This document shows, piece after piece, positions 37,162 through 44,729 of a DNA stretch of 64,000 nucleotides. The DNA lies in contig OZ242340.1 of the NCBI GenBank assembly GCA_965208525.1, positions 2,852,001 to 2,916,000 on the forward strand, in the 5' to 3' direction. Made by a program: the position numbers and the translations under genes. The notes under the pieces are model-generated. The model worked only from the letters and a program-made list of their open reading frames with translations, was not told the DNA's origin and made no database searches. Within the stretch, counting starts at the first letter, position 1; every line of letters begins with the position of its first letter. Origin of the DNA: VXYL01 sp965208525. GTDB taxonomy: Bacteria; Pseudomonadota; Gammaproteobacteria; Pseudomonadales; Azotimanducaceae.

Positions 37162-38351
37162 TTGCCGAGCGCTGGCGCACGCCGACGGGGTTCCTCGTGC
37201 TCGCGAGCGTGGCGATGCCTCTCGGCTTTGCCGCCTGGCAGGCGCTGCTCAACAACTTTGCCATCGAGATGGCCGCGTTCACCGGGCGCGAGATGGGCAT
37301 CCTGCAAAGCCTGCGGGAAGTGCCGGGCTTTCTCGCCTTCACGGCGGTGTTCGTCATCCTGGTGCTGCGCGAGCAGACCTTCGCCGTGCTGTCCGTGGCG
37401 GTGTTCGGCGTCGGCGTCGCCATCACCGGCTACTTCCCCACCGAATACGGTCTCTATTTCACGGCGCTCTTGATGTCGGTGGGCTTCCACTACTTCGAGA
37501 CCATCCGGCAGTCGCTTTCCCTGCAATGGCTGTCGAAGGAGGAGACGCCGCGCATCCTTGGCCGGCTCATGGCGGTGGGCTCGGCGACTTCACTGGTGGG
37601 CTTTGGCGCCATCTTCTTGGTGCTGGAGGTGTTCAGCCTCGAGTACAAGTGGATCTACGTCTTCGCCGGTGGCGCGGCGGTGGTGATCGCGGTGCTGCTG
37701 GCGCAATACCCGCAGTTTGAGTCGAAGACGCCGCAGCGCAAGGAGATCGTGCTGCGGCCGCGCTATTGGCTTTACTACAGCCTGACGTTCTTCTCCGGCG
37801 CTCGGCGGCAGATATTCGTCGTCTTCGCCGGCTTCCTGATGGTGGAGAAATTCGGCTATTCCGCCGCCAACATTGCGCTCCTGTTCCTCGTCAACCACGT
37901 CTTCAACGTGCTGTTTGCCGAGCGGATCGGGGCGTGGATCGGGCGCATCGGCGAGCGCCATGCCTTGACGCTCGAGTACTGCGGCCTGATCGGCGTCTTC
38001 ATCGCCTACGCATTCGTCGAGAACGGCATGATCGCGGCGGGGCTCTACATCATCGACCACCTGTTCTTCGCCATGGCCATTGCCATCAAGACCTATTTCC
38101 AGAAGATCGCCGACCCCGCCGACATTGCCTCTACCGCCGGCGTGTCGTTTACCATCAACCACATCGCGGCGGTGGTGATCCCCGCAGTGCTGGGTTTCGT
38201 CTGGCTGCAATCGCGCCCGGCGGTGTTCCTGATCGGCGCGGCGTTCGCCTTCTGCTCGCTGCTGCTGGCGCGCAACGTGCCGCAGAGGCCCGACGAGGGC
38301 AACGAGGTGGTGCTCGGGCGCGTCGGCGGCGGGGTGCAGCGCGCTGCCTGA
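37158..38351 (+). CDS. Major facilitator superfamily transporter
   Basis: A 397-residue inner-membrane protein with about 11-12 hydrophobic segments. Examples are FLVLASVAMPLGFAAWQALL near residue 15, FLAFTAVFVILVLREQTF near 65, VLSVAVFGVGVAITGYFPT near 80, and the C-terminal bundle from about 205 on (RRQIFVVFAGFLMVEKFGYS). The central cytosolic loop carries KEETPRILGRLMAVGSATSL, as in MFS proteins. The substrate is unknown; translational coupling with PhyH suggests it moves the PhyH substrate or product (inference). Confidence 0.85.
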   Translation: MIAERWRTPTGFLVLASVAMPLGFAAWQALLNNFAIEMAAFTGREMGILQSLREVPGFLAFTAVFVILVLREQTFAVLSVAVFGVGVAITGYFPTEYGLYFTALLMSVGFHYFETIRQSLSLQWLSKEETPRILGRLMAVGSATSLVGFGAIFLVLEVFSLEYKWIYVFAGGAAVVIAVLLAQYPQFESKTPQRKEIVLRPRYWLYYSLTFFSGARRQIFVVFAGFLMVEKFGYSAANIALLFLVNHVFNVLFAERIGAWIGRIGERHALTLEYCGLIGVFIAYAFVENGMIAAGLYIIDHLFFAMAIAIKTYFQKIADPADIASTAGVSFTINHIAAVVIPAVLGFVWLQSRPAVFLIGAAFAFCSLLLARNVPQRPDEGNEVVLGRVGGGVQRAA

Positions 38352-38379
38352 CTTAAGGCCTGACAAGGGAGTGACGCAA

Positions 38380-39561
38380 ATGAACGGACCGCTCGCCGGC
38401 TACACGGTTCTCGATCTCACCATCGCCCGGGCAGGACCGACTGCCGTGCGTCTCTTGGCAGACTGGGGTGCGAATGTCATTCGCGTGGAGCCGCCGCCCG
38501 GCCCCGGCGGCAACATGACCGGTGCGCGCCGGGGCCCGGACGAGCAGAACCTGCACCGCAACAAACGCAGCGTCGCCATTAACCTGAAGACGGAGGCCGG
38601 CCACCGGCTTTTCCTCGATATGGCGCGCAAGGCCGACGTGGTGGTGGAGAACTTCCGTGCCGAGGTGAAGCACCGGCTGAAGGTGGACTACGACTCGGTG
38701 CGGGCGGTGAACGAGTCGATCATCTACGCGAGCATTTCCGGCTTCGGCCAGGAAGGGCCCTACAGCAAGCGCCCGGGTGTGGATCAGATCGTCCAGGGCA
38801 TGAGCGGCCTCATGTCCATCACCGGCGAGCCGGGGCGGGGCCCAATGCGCGTCGGCATCGCCATCAGCGACACCGCGGCCGGCATGTTCCTGGGCCAAGG
38901 CATCCTGCTCGCCTTGCTGCACCGCGAGCGCACGGGCAAGGGGCAATGGGTTCACACCTCGCTGCTCGAAGCGATGCTGAACAAGCTCGATTTCCAGGGC
39001 GCCCGCTACACCATGCTAGGGGACGTGCCGGGCCAACAGGGCAACGACCATCCGACCGCGACGCCGATGGGCGCCTTCGCCTGCAAGGACGGCATGGTCA
39101 ACATCGCCGCCGCCAGCCCGCGCATGTGGGCAAGCTTCTGCGAGGCGGTGGGGGCAGACGCGCTGCGCGATGACCCTCGCTACGACACGCCGCGCAATCG
39201 AATCGCTGCCAAGGCAGACCTCAATCCGGACATCGAGAAGGCCATAGCCCACCTCACCGTCGAGGAGATGGTAGAGCGCTTGAACGCGGCCGGCGTGCCC
39301 TGCGGCCCCGTGAACGACATCGCCGGCGGCTTCGACAACGAGCAGGCGCAACACTTAGGCATGAGCAAGGCGGCACCGCACCGAGAGCTCGGCGACCTGC
39401 ACCTCATCCGTTCGCCCATCAACCTCTCTGCTTTCCCCCATCCCGACCGCTTTGACCACGCAGCCCCAGACCCGGGCCAAGACACGAACGACATCCTCGC
39501 TGGCCTTGGCCTCGGTGACTCCGAAATCAACGGCCTGCGCGAGGCCGGGGCGGTGGTCTGA
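38380..39561 (+). CDS. CaiB/BaiF family CoA-transferase
   Basis: A 393-residue family III CoA-transferase that moves CoA between carboxylic acids, usually in a catabolic pathway. Landmarks are YTVLDLTIARAGPTAVRLLA near residue 8, DWGANVIRVEPPPGPGG near 30, NLHRNKRSVAINLKTEAG near 55, a long middle region with VDQIVQGMSGLMSITGEPGR, and HPTATPMGAFACKDGMVNIA near 225. The catalytic Asp typically at about 169 falls in the VGIAISDTAAGMFLGQGIL region. The ATG at 38380 has AAGGGAG upstream; the GTG at 38371 is an alternative. Confidence 0.9.
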   Translation: MNGPLAGYTVLDLTIARAGPTAVRLLADWGANVIRVEPPPGPGGNMTGARRGPDEQNLHRNKRSVAINLKTEAGHRLFLDMARKADVVVENFRAEVKHRLKVDYDSVRAVNESIIYASISGFGQEGPYSKRPGVDQIVQGMSGLMSITGEPGRGPMRVGIAISDTAAGMFLGQGILLALLHRERTGKGQWVHTSLLEAMLNKLDFQGARYTMLGDVPGQQGNDHPTATPMGAFACKDGMVNIAAASPRMWASFCEAVGADALRDDPRYDTPRNRIAAKADLNPDIEKAIAHLTVEEMVERLNAAGVPCGPVNDIAGGFDNEQAQHLGMSKAAPHRELGDLHLIRSPINLSAFPHPDRFDHAAPDPGQDTNDILAGLGLGDSEINGLREAGAVV

Positions 39562-39612
39562 CACGGGGACGTGCAATACTCCGCTTCGCGAGGCAATCCG
39601 GTGGAGCGGACG

Positions 39613-40626
39613 ATGTCCAGCAACGTCGTGGAAACAGCGGAAGCCGCGGACATCGCGGCAGCAGAAGTGGTTGCTGAATCGCTTTCGGAGGAGCACGAGG
39701 ATTTTCCGGGTTGCGATCCGGTTCCGATGCCTTGGGACGATGTGCTGGCAGCCGAAGGCGGGCGCATCTGGTATTGGGACGGAGACACCCAGACCGCGTG
39801 GGTGGTGCGCGACGGCAGCGCGGACCACGAAGTGCAAGGGTCTCGACTGGCGAGCCTGATGACGCGCATCGCTCAGGAACGGGGCATGGACATCCATTGC
39901 TTTGGCTCGGTGTACCTTTTGATGCGTCAACCCGACGGCACAATTCGGAGAATGATGGCGCCGGACCAGGCGGTTTTCCTGCATCCGCGCGAGCCGGGTC
40001 GCGGGGACGGCATTGCGCTCGGCAGGGACCGCTTGCCGGACGTCTTGGTGGAGACAGACCACACGACCGACGTTCGGCGTCGAAAACTCAGCATGTACGA
40101 GGAATGGGGATTCCCCGAACTTTGGGTGGATGTCCCTGATGCCGGAACGCGCAGCCGGCCAGGCGGGCTGGGTGCCGGGCTCACGATTCACGTTCTCGAA
40201 GACGGCGAATACCGTCGCGTCGAACAAAGCCGCGCGCTGCTCGGCTGGAGTGCCGAGGCGATCCATGTCGCACTCAACGAGCAAAGCCTGTCGCGCGAGA
40301 CGATGGCGGAACTCGCTCGGGTGGGACGCGCGCTCGGCGCCAGGGAAGGCACGACGCCGGAAGACGACCTGCAGATTCGGGGCCACAGGCGCGACGCGCA
40401 CCGCGTCGGGCTGCGCCAAGGCCGCACCATGGGGCTGCGCGAAGGACAACTGATGGCTTTGCGACGTATTGCGTCGCGCAAGTTTGCGGCCGAGTTCGTC
40501 TCCCATCTGTTTCGTGAGCTTGACCAGGTCGAAGACGTGGAAGTGCTCGCCGAGGTCGGGTTGTTGATCGTCGACTGCAACGATGCCGACGAACTCGAAC
40601 GGCAGCTTGCGAGGGTTCTCCGGTGA
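39613..40626 (+). CDS. Uma2-like PD-(D/E)xK putative nuclease
   Basis: A 337-residue protein with a central Uma2/DUF820 core: PDVLVETDHTTDVRRRKLSM followed by YEEWGFPELWVDVPD, which contains the Asp and Glu-x-Asp/Lys pattern of the nuclease fold. The N-terminal 60 residues are acidic and the C-terminal part (from about residue 220) is helical and charged, with MTMGLREGQLMALRRIASRK. Uma2 proteins are common in large numbers in some bacteria and their role is not established. The start ATG at 39613 has GGAG 6 bases before. The stop overlaps the next gene's GTG. Confidence 0.7.
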   Translation: MSSNVVETAEAADIAAAEVVAESLSEEHEDFPGCDPVPMPWDDVLAAEGGRIWYWDGDTQTAWVVRDGSADHEVQGSRLASLMTRIAQERGMDIHCFGSVYLLMRQPDGTIRRMMAPDQAVFLHPREPGRGDGIALGRDRLPDVLVETDHTTDVRRRKLSMYEEWGFPELWVDVPDAGTRSRPGGLGAGLTIHVLEDGEYRRVEQSRALLGWSAEAIHVALNEQSLSRETMAELARVGRALGAREGTTPEDDLQIRGHRRDAHRVGLRQGRTMGLREGQLMALRRIASRKFAAEFVSHLFRELDQVEDVEVLAEVGLLIVDCNDADELERQLARVLR

Positions 40627-41447
40627 GCGCCGCAGCGACAGCCGGAACGGTCGATCTTGCGACGGAATCTGTCGCCTTCTTCCACGAAAACGGGTATCTG
40701 CGCCTGCCGGCCGTCTTTTCGCCCGACGAGATCGGTCGCATGGAGGAAGAGCTCGACTGGCAGATCGATACTTGGGCAGGCAAAGGCCCCGGCTGGAGCG
40801 GTGGCTGGCGGCGCGTGTACATGGATGCGGACACGGAGCGCAAGTCGAAGCTTGTGGCGCTGCACGACTTGCATCGCTATTCCCGCGCCTGGTGCGATGC
40901 GGTGACCCACCGGCGGCTGACGAGCGCCGTCGCGGCGCTCATCGGCCCCAACATCGAACTGCATCACACCACGCTGCACGCGAAGCCGCCGGAGACGGGC
41001 CATCCGTTCCCCATGCATCAGGACTGGGCCTTCTACAAGCACGAGAACGGGCGCTATGTGGACTGCCTTGTCCATCTCGACGACACCGACGACGATAACG
41101 GCTGCATTCGTTTCCTCGTCGGATCGCACAAGGGCGGCGCCCTCGATCACGTCGTCGAGCACCCGGACGGCACGCCTTGCACCCCGCACCTTCCCCCAGA
41201 CAAGTGGGATCTCGAAGATACCGTGCCGGTGCCGGCCAAGCGCGGCGACGTCGTGCTCTTCAGCATCCACATGGTGCACGGCTCGCGCATCAACACCACA
41301 AACGACATCCGCCGCATCGTCCGCATCGGCTACCGCGACCCGGAAAACCGCCAGACGGCAGGGCAATCGCTAGGCCGGCCCGGACTCATGGTGCACGGCC
41401 ACAGGCCGCGCGCGGAGGGGCAGGACCCGTTGCCGACAGGCGTTTGA
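40623..41447 (+). CDS. Phytanoyl-CoA dioxygenase (PhyH) family protein
   Basis: A 274-residue Fe(II)/2-oxoglutarate oxygenase starting with GTG that overlaps the Uma2-like stop (GTGA). It has FFHENGYLRLPAVFSPDEIG near residue 20, the metal motif in HPFPMHQDWAFYKHENGRY near 125, NGCIRFLVGSHKGGALDH, and the distal His in VLFSIHMVHGSRINTTNDIR near 220 with the Arg in RRIVRIGYRDPENRQ. Many PhyH proteins with this layout act on small environmental substrates; nothing here identifies the substrate. It is the third PhyH protein in the window. Confidence 0.85.
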   Translation: MSAAATAGTVDLATESVAFFHENGYLRLPAVFSPDEIGRMEEELDWQIDTWAGKGPGWSGGWRRVYMDADTERKSKLVALHDLHRYSRAWCDAVTHRRLTSAVAALIGPNIELHHTTLHAKPPETGHPFPMHQDWAFYKHENGRYVDCLVHLDDTDDDNGCIRFLVGSHKGGALDHVVEHPDGTPCTPHLPPDKWDLEDTVPVPAKRGDVVLFSIHMVHGSRINTTNDIRRIVRIGYRDPENRQTAGQSLGRPGLMVHGHRPRAEGQDPLPTGV

Positions 41448-41460
41448 GTCACACGCGCCA

Positions 41461-42072
41461 ATGCACGTCAGAATCGTCCCCATCCTGGCCTGTGTCATCC
41501 TCGCCGGCAACCTCGAGGCAGGAACCGTGACCTACGCGCCCGTCTGCGAAGACAGCGGTGCCGGGGCGGTTGCGGGCAACCTTTTCGTGTTGCGCGGCTA
41601 CGCCGACACCACCATTGATGGAGCCACGTTTAGGCGAACCGTCCTTCTATCGCTTGGGAGCACGGAGGACGTCCGCGCGACGGCAGTGAGTCTGCGTTCT
41701 GGCGACGTATCTTTGCGGGGCGCGGACCGTGTGCTGTCCTGTTCGTGGGACGACGACGGCAACTATGTCAATCCGTGGAACGACGGCGATGCGTGCTATG
41801 TAGTTCTGCAGCCGGATGCCATGCCAGAGGCGTTCCTCCACACCAGGCTGACCGGGGACAACGAGGACGACGAGGACGTCAATCTGGCGGGAAGCGTGGG
41901 GGGCCAATCCGTCACGATCAAGCTGAACAAGGAAGACCTGCCGAAGTTCCGTTCGAAATGGAGTCGGTTGGTCAGCATTGAGGTAACGCCATCCTGCCAA
42001 CACATCATGCTGCAACCCCGGTGGGGAGTCGGCCTATGCAACAGCGAGCAATCTATGGCGTGCGAGGAATGA
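41461..42072 (+). CDS. Hypothetical secreted protein
   Basis: A 203-residue protein of unknown family with an N-terminal signal peptide (MHVRIVPILACVILAGNLEA). The mature part is beta-rich and acidic, with two sets of cysteines (YAPVCEDSG, RVLSCSWDDDGN, DACYVVLQP, PSCQHIMLQP, GLCNSEQSMACEE) that could form disulfides in the periplasm. Phrases such as NLFVLRGYADTTIDGATFRR suggest repeats of strands. The gene begins 13 bases after the PhyH stop on the same strand. I cannot propose a function. Confidence 0.6.
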   Translation: MHVRIVPILACVILAGNLEAGTVTYAPVCEDSGAGAVAGNLFVLRGYADTTIDGATFRRTVLLSLGSTEDVRATAVSLRSGDVSLRGADRVLSCSWDDDGNYVNPWNDGDACYVVLQPDAMPEAFLHTRLTGDNEDDEDVNLAGSVGGQSVTIKLNKEDLPKFRSKWSRLVSIEVTPSCQHIMLQPRWGVGLCNSEQSMACEE

Positions 42073-42121
42073 GCGTCCTCGTGCAGACACATCAGACAGA
42101 AACCACAAAGGAGATCTAGAC

Positions 42122-43195
42122 ATGGGACCCATTCCCAAGGGCGGCACAGTGGCAGTCACCGGAGCTGCCGGCTTCATCGGCGGCTGGGTGGTTCGGAGGC
42201 TGCTGGACAAGGGCTACCGGGTGCGTGCGTGCGTCCGCGATGCCGACGACGACAACCGCTGCGGCTTCCTTCGCGCCATGCCGGGCTATGCTTCTGGACG
42301 GTTGACGGTGCATTCGGCCAACCTCGACGACGAAGGCTGCTTCGACGACATCTTCGCCGGCTGCCACGGCGTTGCCCACGTCTCGCACGTCTCGAACTAC
42401 AGCGACCACGAATACGTGCAGCGGGTGTGCGACCACATCATCGCCAGCGTCAACAAGGCCGGCACGGTGGGGCGAGTGGTGGTCACCTCCAGCATCGCCG
42501 CGGTGATGTCGGAGATGGACATGAACGAGTACGTTCGCCGCCCCGTGTTCTATGAAGACCGCTATCCCGACGAGCAAAACCCGCGCCGCACCCCAGACCG
42601 GCAGGGCTACTCGATGGGCAAAGTCATCGCCCAGCGTGCGTTCTCGGATGCCGCCGAGGAAAGCGGCGAGTGGGAGGCGATCACCTGCTGCCCGGCGGAC
42701 AACGTGGGGCCGATCCAGTCGCCGCACCAGAAGGACATGGGCCCTTGGCAGCACAACATCGAGATGATGCTGCTCGGCGAGTACTACCAAAACGGCGTCT
42801 ACCGCCCGTGGATGACCGTGGACGTGCGCGACGACGCCGACTGCCACGTCGGCCTGCTCGAGAGCGTGAAGGTCAAGAACGGCGAACGCTACATCGCCTG
42901 GTCAACCGACGCCGTCAAGGTGGAAGACATCTGCGCCAGCATCGACCGCCTCCTCCCCGAACTCGGCCACGACACGCCGGACGTGATCGACAACCACCCC
43001 GATCACATCAAGGACCGCGAAACCAAGTACCGCGCCATCTGGGCCGGGGTGGAGCTGCGCAACGACCGAATGCGCAACGTCACGGGCGTTACCTTCCGTC
43101 CATTCGACGAATCCTTGCGCGACTGCGTGGAGTCGTTGCTGACGGTGGCGAAGGTGAAGCCAAAGCTGCGCGAGGGGTTCGAGCAACGAGTGTAG
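42122..43195 (+). CDS. NAD-dependent epimerase/dehydratase (extended SDR, dihydroflavonol-reductase-like)
   Basis: A 357-residue extended SDR. It has the nucleotide motif VAVTGAAGFIGGWVVRRLLD near residue 8, VHSANLDDEGCFDDIFAGC near 60, VVVTSSIAAVMSEMDMNEYV near 120, and a YSMGKVIAQRAF Tyr/Lys pair near 165. The set is typical of the dihydroflavonol-4-reductase/cinnamoyl-CoA-reductase-like group that reduces aldehydes or ketones. The ATG at 42122 is preceded by AAAGGAG, a clear site. The substrate is unknown. Confidence 0.88.
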   Translation: MGPIPKGGTVAVTGAAGFIGGWVVRRLLDKGYRVRACVRDADDDNRCGFLRAMPGYASGRLTVHSANLDDEGCFDDIFAGCHGVAHVSHVSNYSDHEYVQRVCDHIIASVNKAGTVGRVVVTSSIAAVMSEMDMNEYVRRPVFYEDRYPDEQNPRRTPDRQGYSMGKVIAQRAFSDAAEESGEWEAITCCPADNVGPIQSPHQKDMGPWQHNIEMMLLGEYYQNGVYRPWMTVDVRDDADCHVGLLESVKVKNGERYIAWSTDAVKVEDICASIDRLLPELGHDTPDVIDNHPDHIKDRETKYRAIWAGVELRNDRMRNVTGVTFRPFDESLRDCVESLLTVAKVKPKLREGFEQRV

Positions 43196-43234
43196 CGTTC
43201 CGAGGAGGACTCGCGCCCCCCTTGCAGGGCATAG

Positions 43235-43783
43235 TCACGTCGTCTTGCGCCTTCGTTCGAGCAGCGCCCTGAGGCGTGGTAGCGCTCGCCTGTCCTTGTC
43301 ACGGTCCGCGGCGGCCTTGGAGCGGATGATGTCCGGCAGGGAGGCGACCAACAACATGGCGCCGGCTGTGTCGATCGCGACCGCATCTTGCCTCAGGTCG
43401 TTGAAGCCGCGCGTGCCGGCAGGCATGAGGACGATGTCCATGTCGCCCGCGCATGTGGTGAGGTTGAGCAAGGCGTCCGGACCCAGGTTTGAGAGGAACG
43501 TGGCGGAGCAATCGAAAGGCAACCCGTGCGGTTCCCCTTCAGTGCGGATACGAGCCTTGAGTCCGCGCAGGGCGGCGGCGAGCCGGTCGAGGTTTTCCGC
43601 ATCCCCGGCAGGCACGATGTCGAGGTCCACCGTGACCCCGGCGTCGCCGTGCAGGATGGCGGCCATGCCGCCGATCAAGACAAAGCGCACGTCCTGTGCC
43701 GCAAGTGCCGCGAGTATCTCCTCGGGGCGGAAGGCGTCATCCACGCTGTTGCCGTTCCAGCGCTCTGCGGCCGCGTAGGACAA
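43235..43783 (-). CDS. Nucleotidyltransferase-fold protein (MNT/AbiEii-like)
   Basis: A 182-residue protein with a pol-beta nucleotidyltransferase core: RFVLIGGMAAILHGDAGVTV and DLDIVPAG give the G-x-G..Asp-x-Asp pattern of MNT and AbiEii-type domains, in which the aspartates bind metal. The later half has a GTRGFNDLRQDAVAI region and a helix-rich C-terminus. In toxin-antitoxin systems such proteins are toxins or antitoxins by adding nucleotides to tRNA or a partner. It overlaps the XRE-regulator gene by 47 bases. Confidence 0.75.
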   Translation of the reverse strand: MSYAAAERWNGNSVDDAFRPEEILAALAAQDVRFVLIGGMAAILHGDAGVTVDLDIVPAGDAENLDRLAAALRGLKARIRTEGEPHGLPFDCSATFLSNLGPDALLNLTTCAGDMDIVLMPAGTRGFNDLRQDAVAIDTAGAMLLVASLPDIIRSKAAADRDKDRRALPRLRALLERRRKTT

Positions 43784-44063
43784 AGTTAGCGGCGCGGGTG
43801 GCGTCCGCCAGTCGCTCTTTGGGCGTGCGGCCGAGTGTGCGCTCGAAGAGGGAAGCCGTGGCTTCGTCGTGTTCGGCGAGCGTCACGTGGATGTCGAAGC
43901 CGGCGGCGCGCACCAAACGCTCCACCAGATCGGTTGACGGAACGCGACTGCCGGACTCGACCCGGGAAACGGTGGACTGCGGCACGCCGGCACGCTGCGC
44001 GAGCGCCGCCTGGGTCAGGCCGCCACGTTTGCGGGCTTCGCGCACCAAGCTGCGGAGGGTCAT
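43737..44063 (-). CDS. XRE-family helix-turn-helix regulator
   Basis: A 108-residue protein with an N-terminal HTH: MTLRSLVREARKRGGLTQAA, then LAQRAGVPQSTVSRVESGSR. The C-terminal part (VTLAEHDEATASLFERTLGR) is helical. It is upstream of and overlaps a nucleotidyltransferase gene, the arrangement in which a regulator and effector are made together; it probably represses its own operon (inference). The ATG at 44061-44063 is favoured by its immediate HTH match. Confidence 0.85.
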   Translation of the reverse strand: MTLRSLVREARKRGGLTQAALAQRAGVPQSTVSRVESGSRVPSTDLVERLVRAAGFDIHVTLAEHDEATASLFERTLGRTPKERLADATRAANFVLRGRRALERQQRG

Positions 44064-44181
44064 GCCTTCCTATAGCCAATTCGGCATCGCGTGGTCAAGT
44101 TGGGTTTAGCCGTCAGCGCCCTCCCACAGTAAACCGGCCCGGGAAACACTCACGCAGGGAGTCGTTCCGGACCAGGCGACC

Positions 44182-44703
44182 TTAGTTCGTCAGCGCCGCT
44201 ACCACCGCCTCCACGCACTCATCCGCCTTGGCTTGCATTTCTGCATCCGTGGCGTCCTGGATGGGATGCGGGACGAAGACGCATTGCGCCTCTTCCATGC
44301 CAAGCATGCTCGCTTGGGTGGCTGCGGCGTCCTTGAACTCGCTCGAGGCGATGCTCACTGCCGGCACGCCCTGAATCTCGAACCATACCGTGTCATGCAA
44401 ACTGCACGTGGTACAGGAGCCTCAGTCGGCCAGCGCCTCGATCACGAAGTCGTTCTTGGCACGGATGTCGCGGCGCAGGTCATCAGGCGCGGGCTTGGTG
44501 AACGTCGGCTTGGCGTAACGGTTCAGCGTCACGTTGGGCAGGCGTTCGGCGAGCTGTGCCTCGAGCCGGTCCAGCAGGATGTTGCCGCGGGGCTTGGAGA
44601 TGTCGAGCAGCGCGACGTTGCCCGTGATCGACTCCGGTCTTGGAGTGATCTTGCGGGCGACGGGCGTGCGCTCGTCTCCGGGGTCCAGGATCGTTGTGGT
44701 CAT
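44182..44703 (-). CDS. UGSC-family selenoprotein (in-frame UGA read as Sec)
   Basis: A 173-residue product read across an in-frame TGA at 44422-44424 (codon 94). The N-terminal part contains ITGNVALLDISKPRGNILLD, ERLPNVTLNRYAKPTFTKPA and IRAKNDFVIEALAD; next comes U, then GSCTTCSLHDTVWFEIQG and GVPAVSIASSEFKDAA to the TAA-type stop at 44182. The U-G-S-C motif with the adjacent CTTC is the signature of the UGSC family, where Sec or Cys stands first. The uninterrupted homology on both sides argues that TGA is Sec, not a stop. The ATG is at 44701-44703, with AAAGGAGCAAGGAGC upstream. It lies 26 bases downstream of the thioredoxin-like UGSC-associated gene and is co-transcribed. Confidence 0.85.
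44402..44416 (-). promoter_or_regulatory. Putative bacterial SECIS-like hairpin downstream of the UGA
   Basis: Immediately 3' of the UGA the mRNA can form CUGUAC-CAC-GUGCAG, six pairs (one G-U) closed by three bases. It begins about 6 bases after the UGA. Bacterial SECIS elements are coding-region hairpins just downstream of the Sec codon, bound by SelB, so position is suitable, but their sequences vary and the usual loop is a little farther away. It is suggestive only. Confidence 0.4.
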
Positions 44704-44729
44704 GGTCGCTCCTTGCTCCTTTGCGAGCG

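Noticed and set aside
44422..44424. Reading the TGA at 44422-44424 as a real stop and annotating two genes
   Set aside because: The downstream frame has no start of its own, and the readthrough product matches the UGSC family in both halves.
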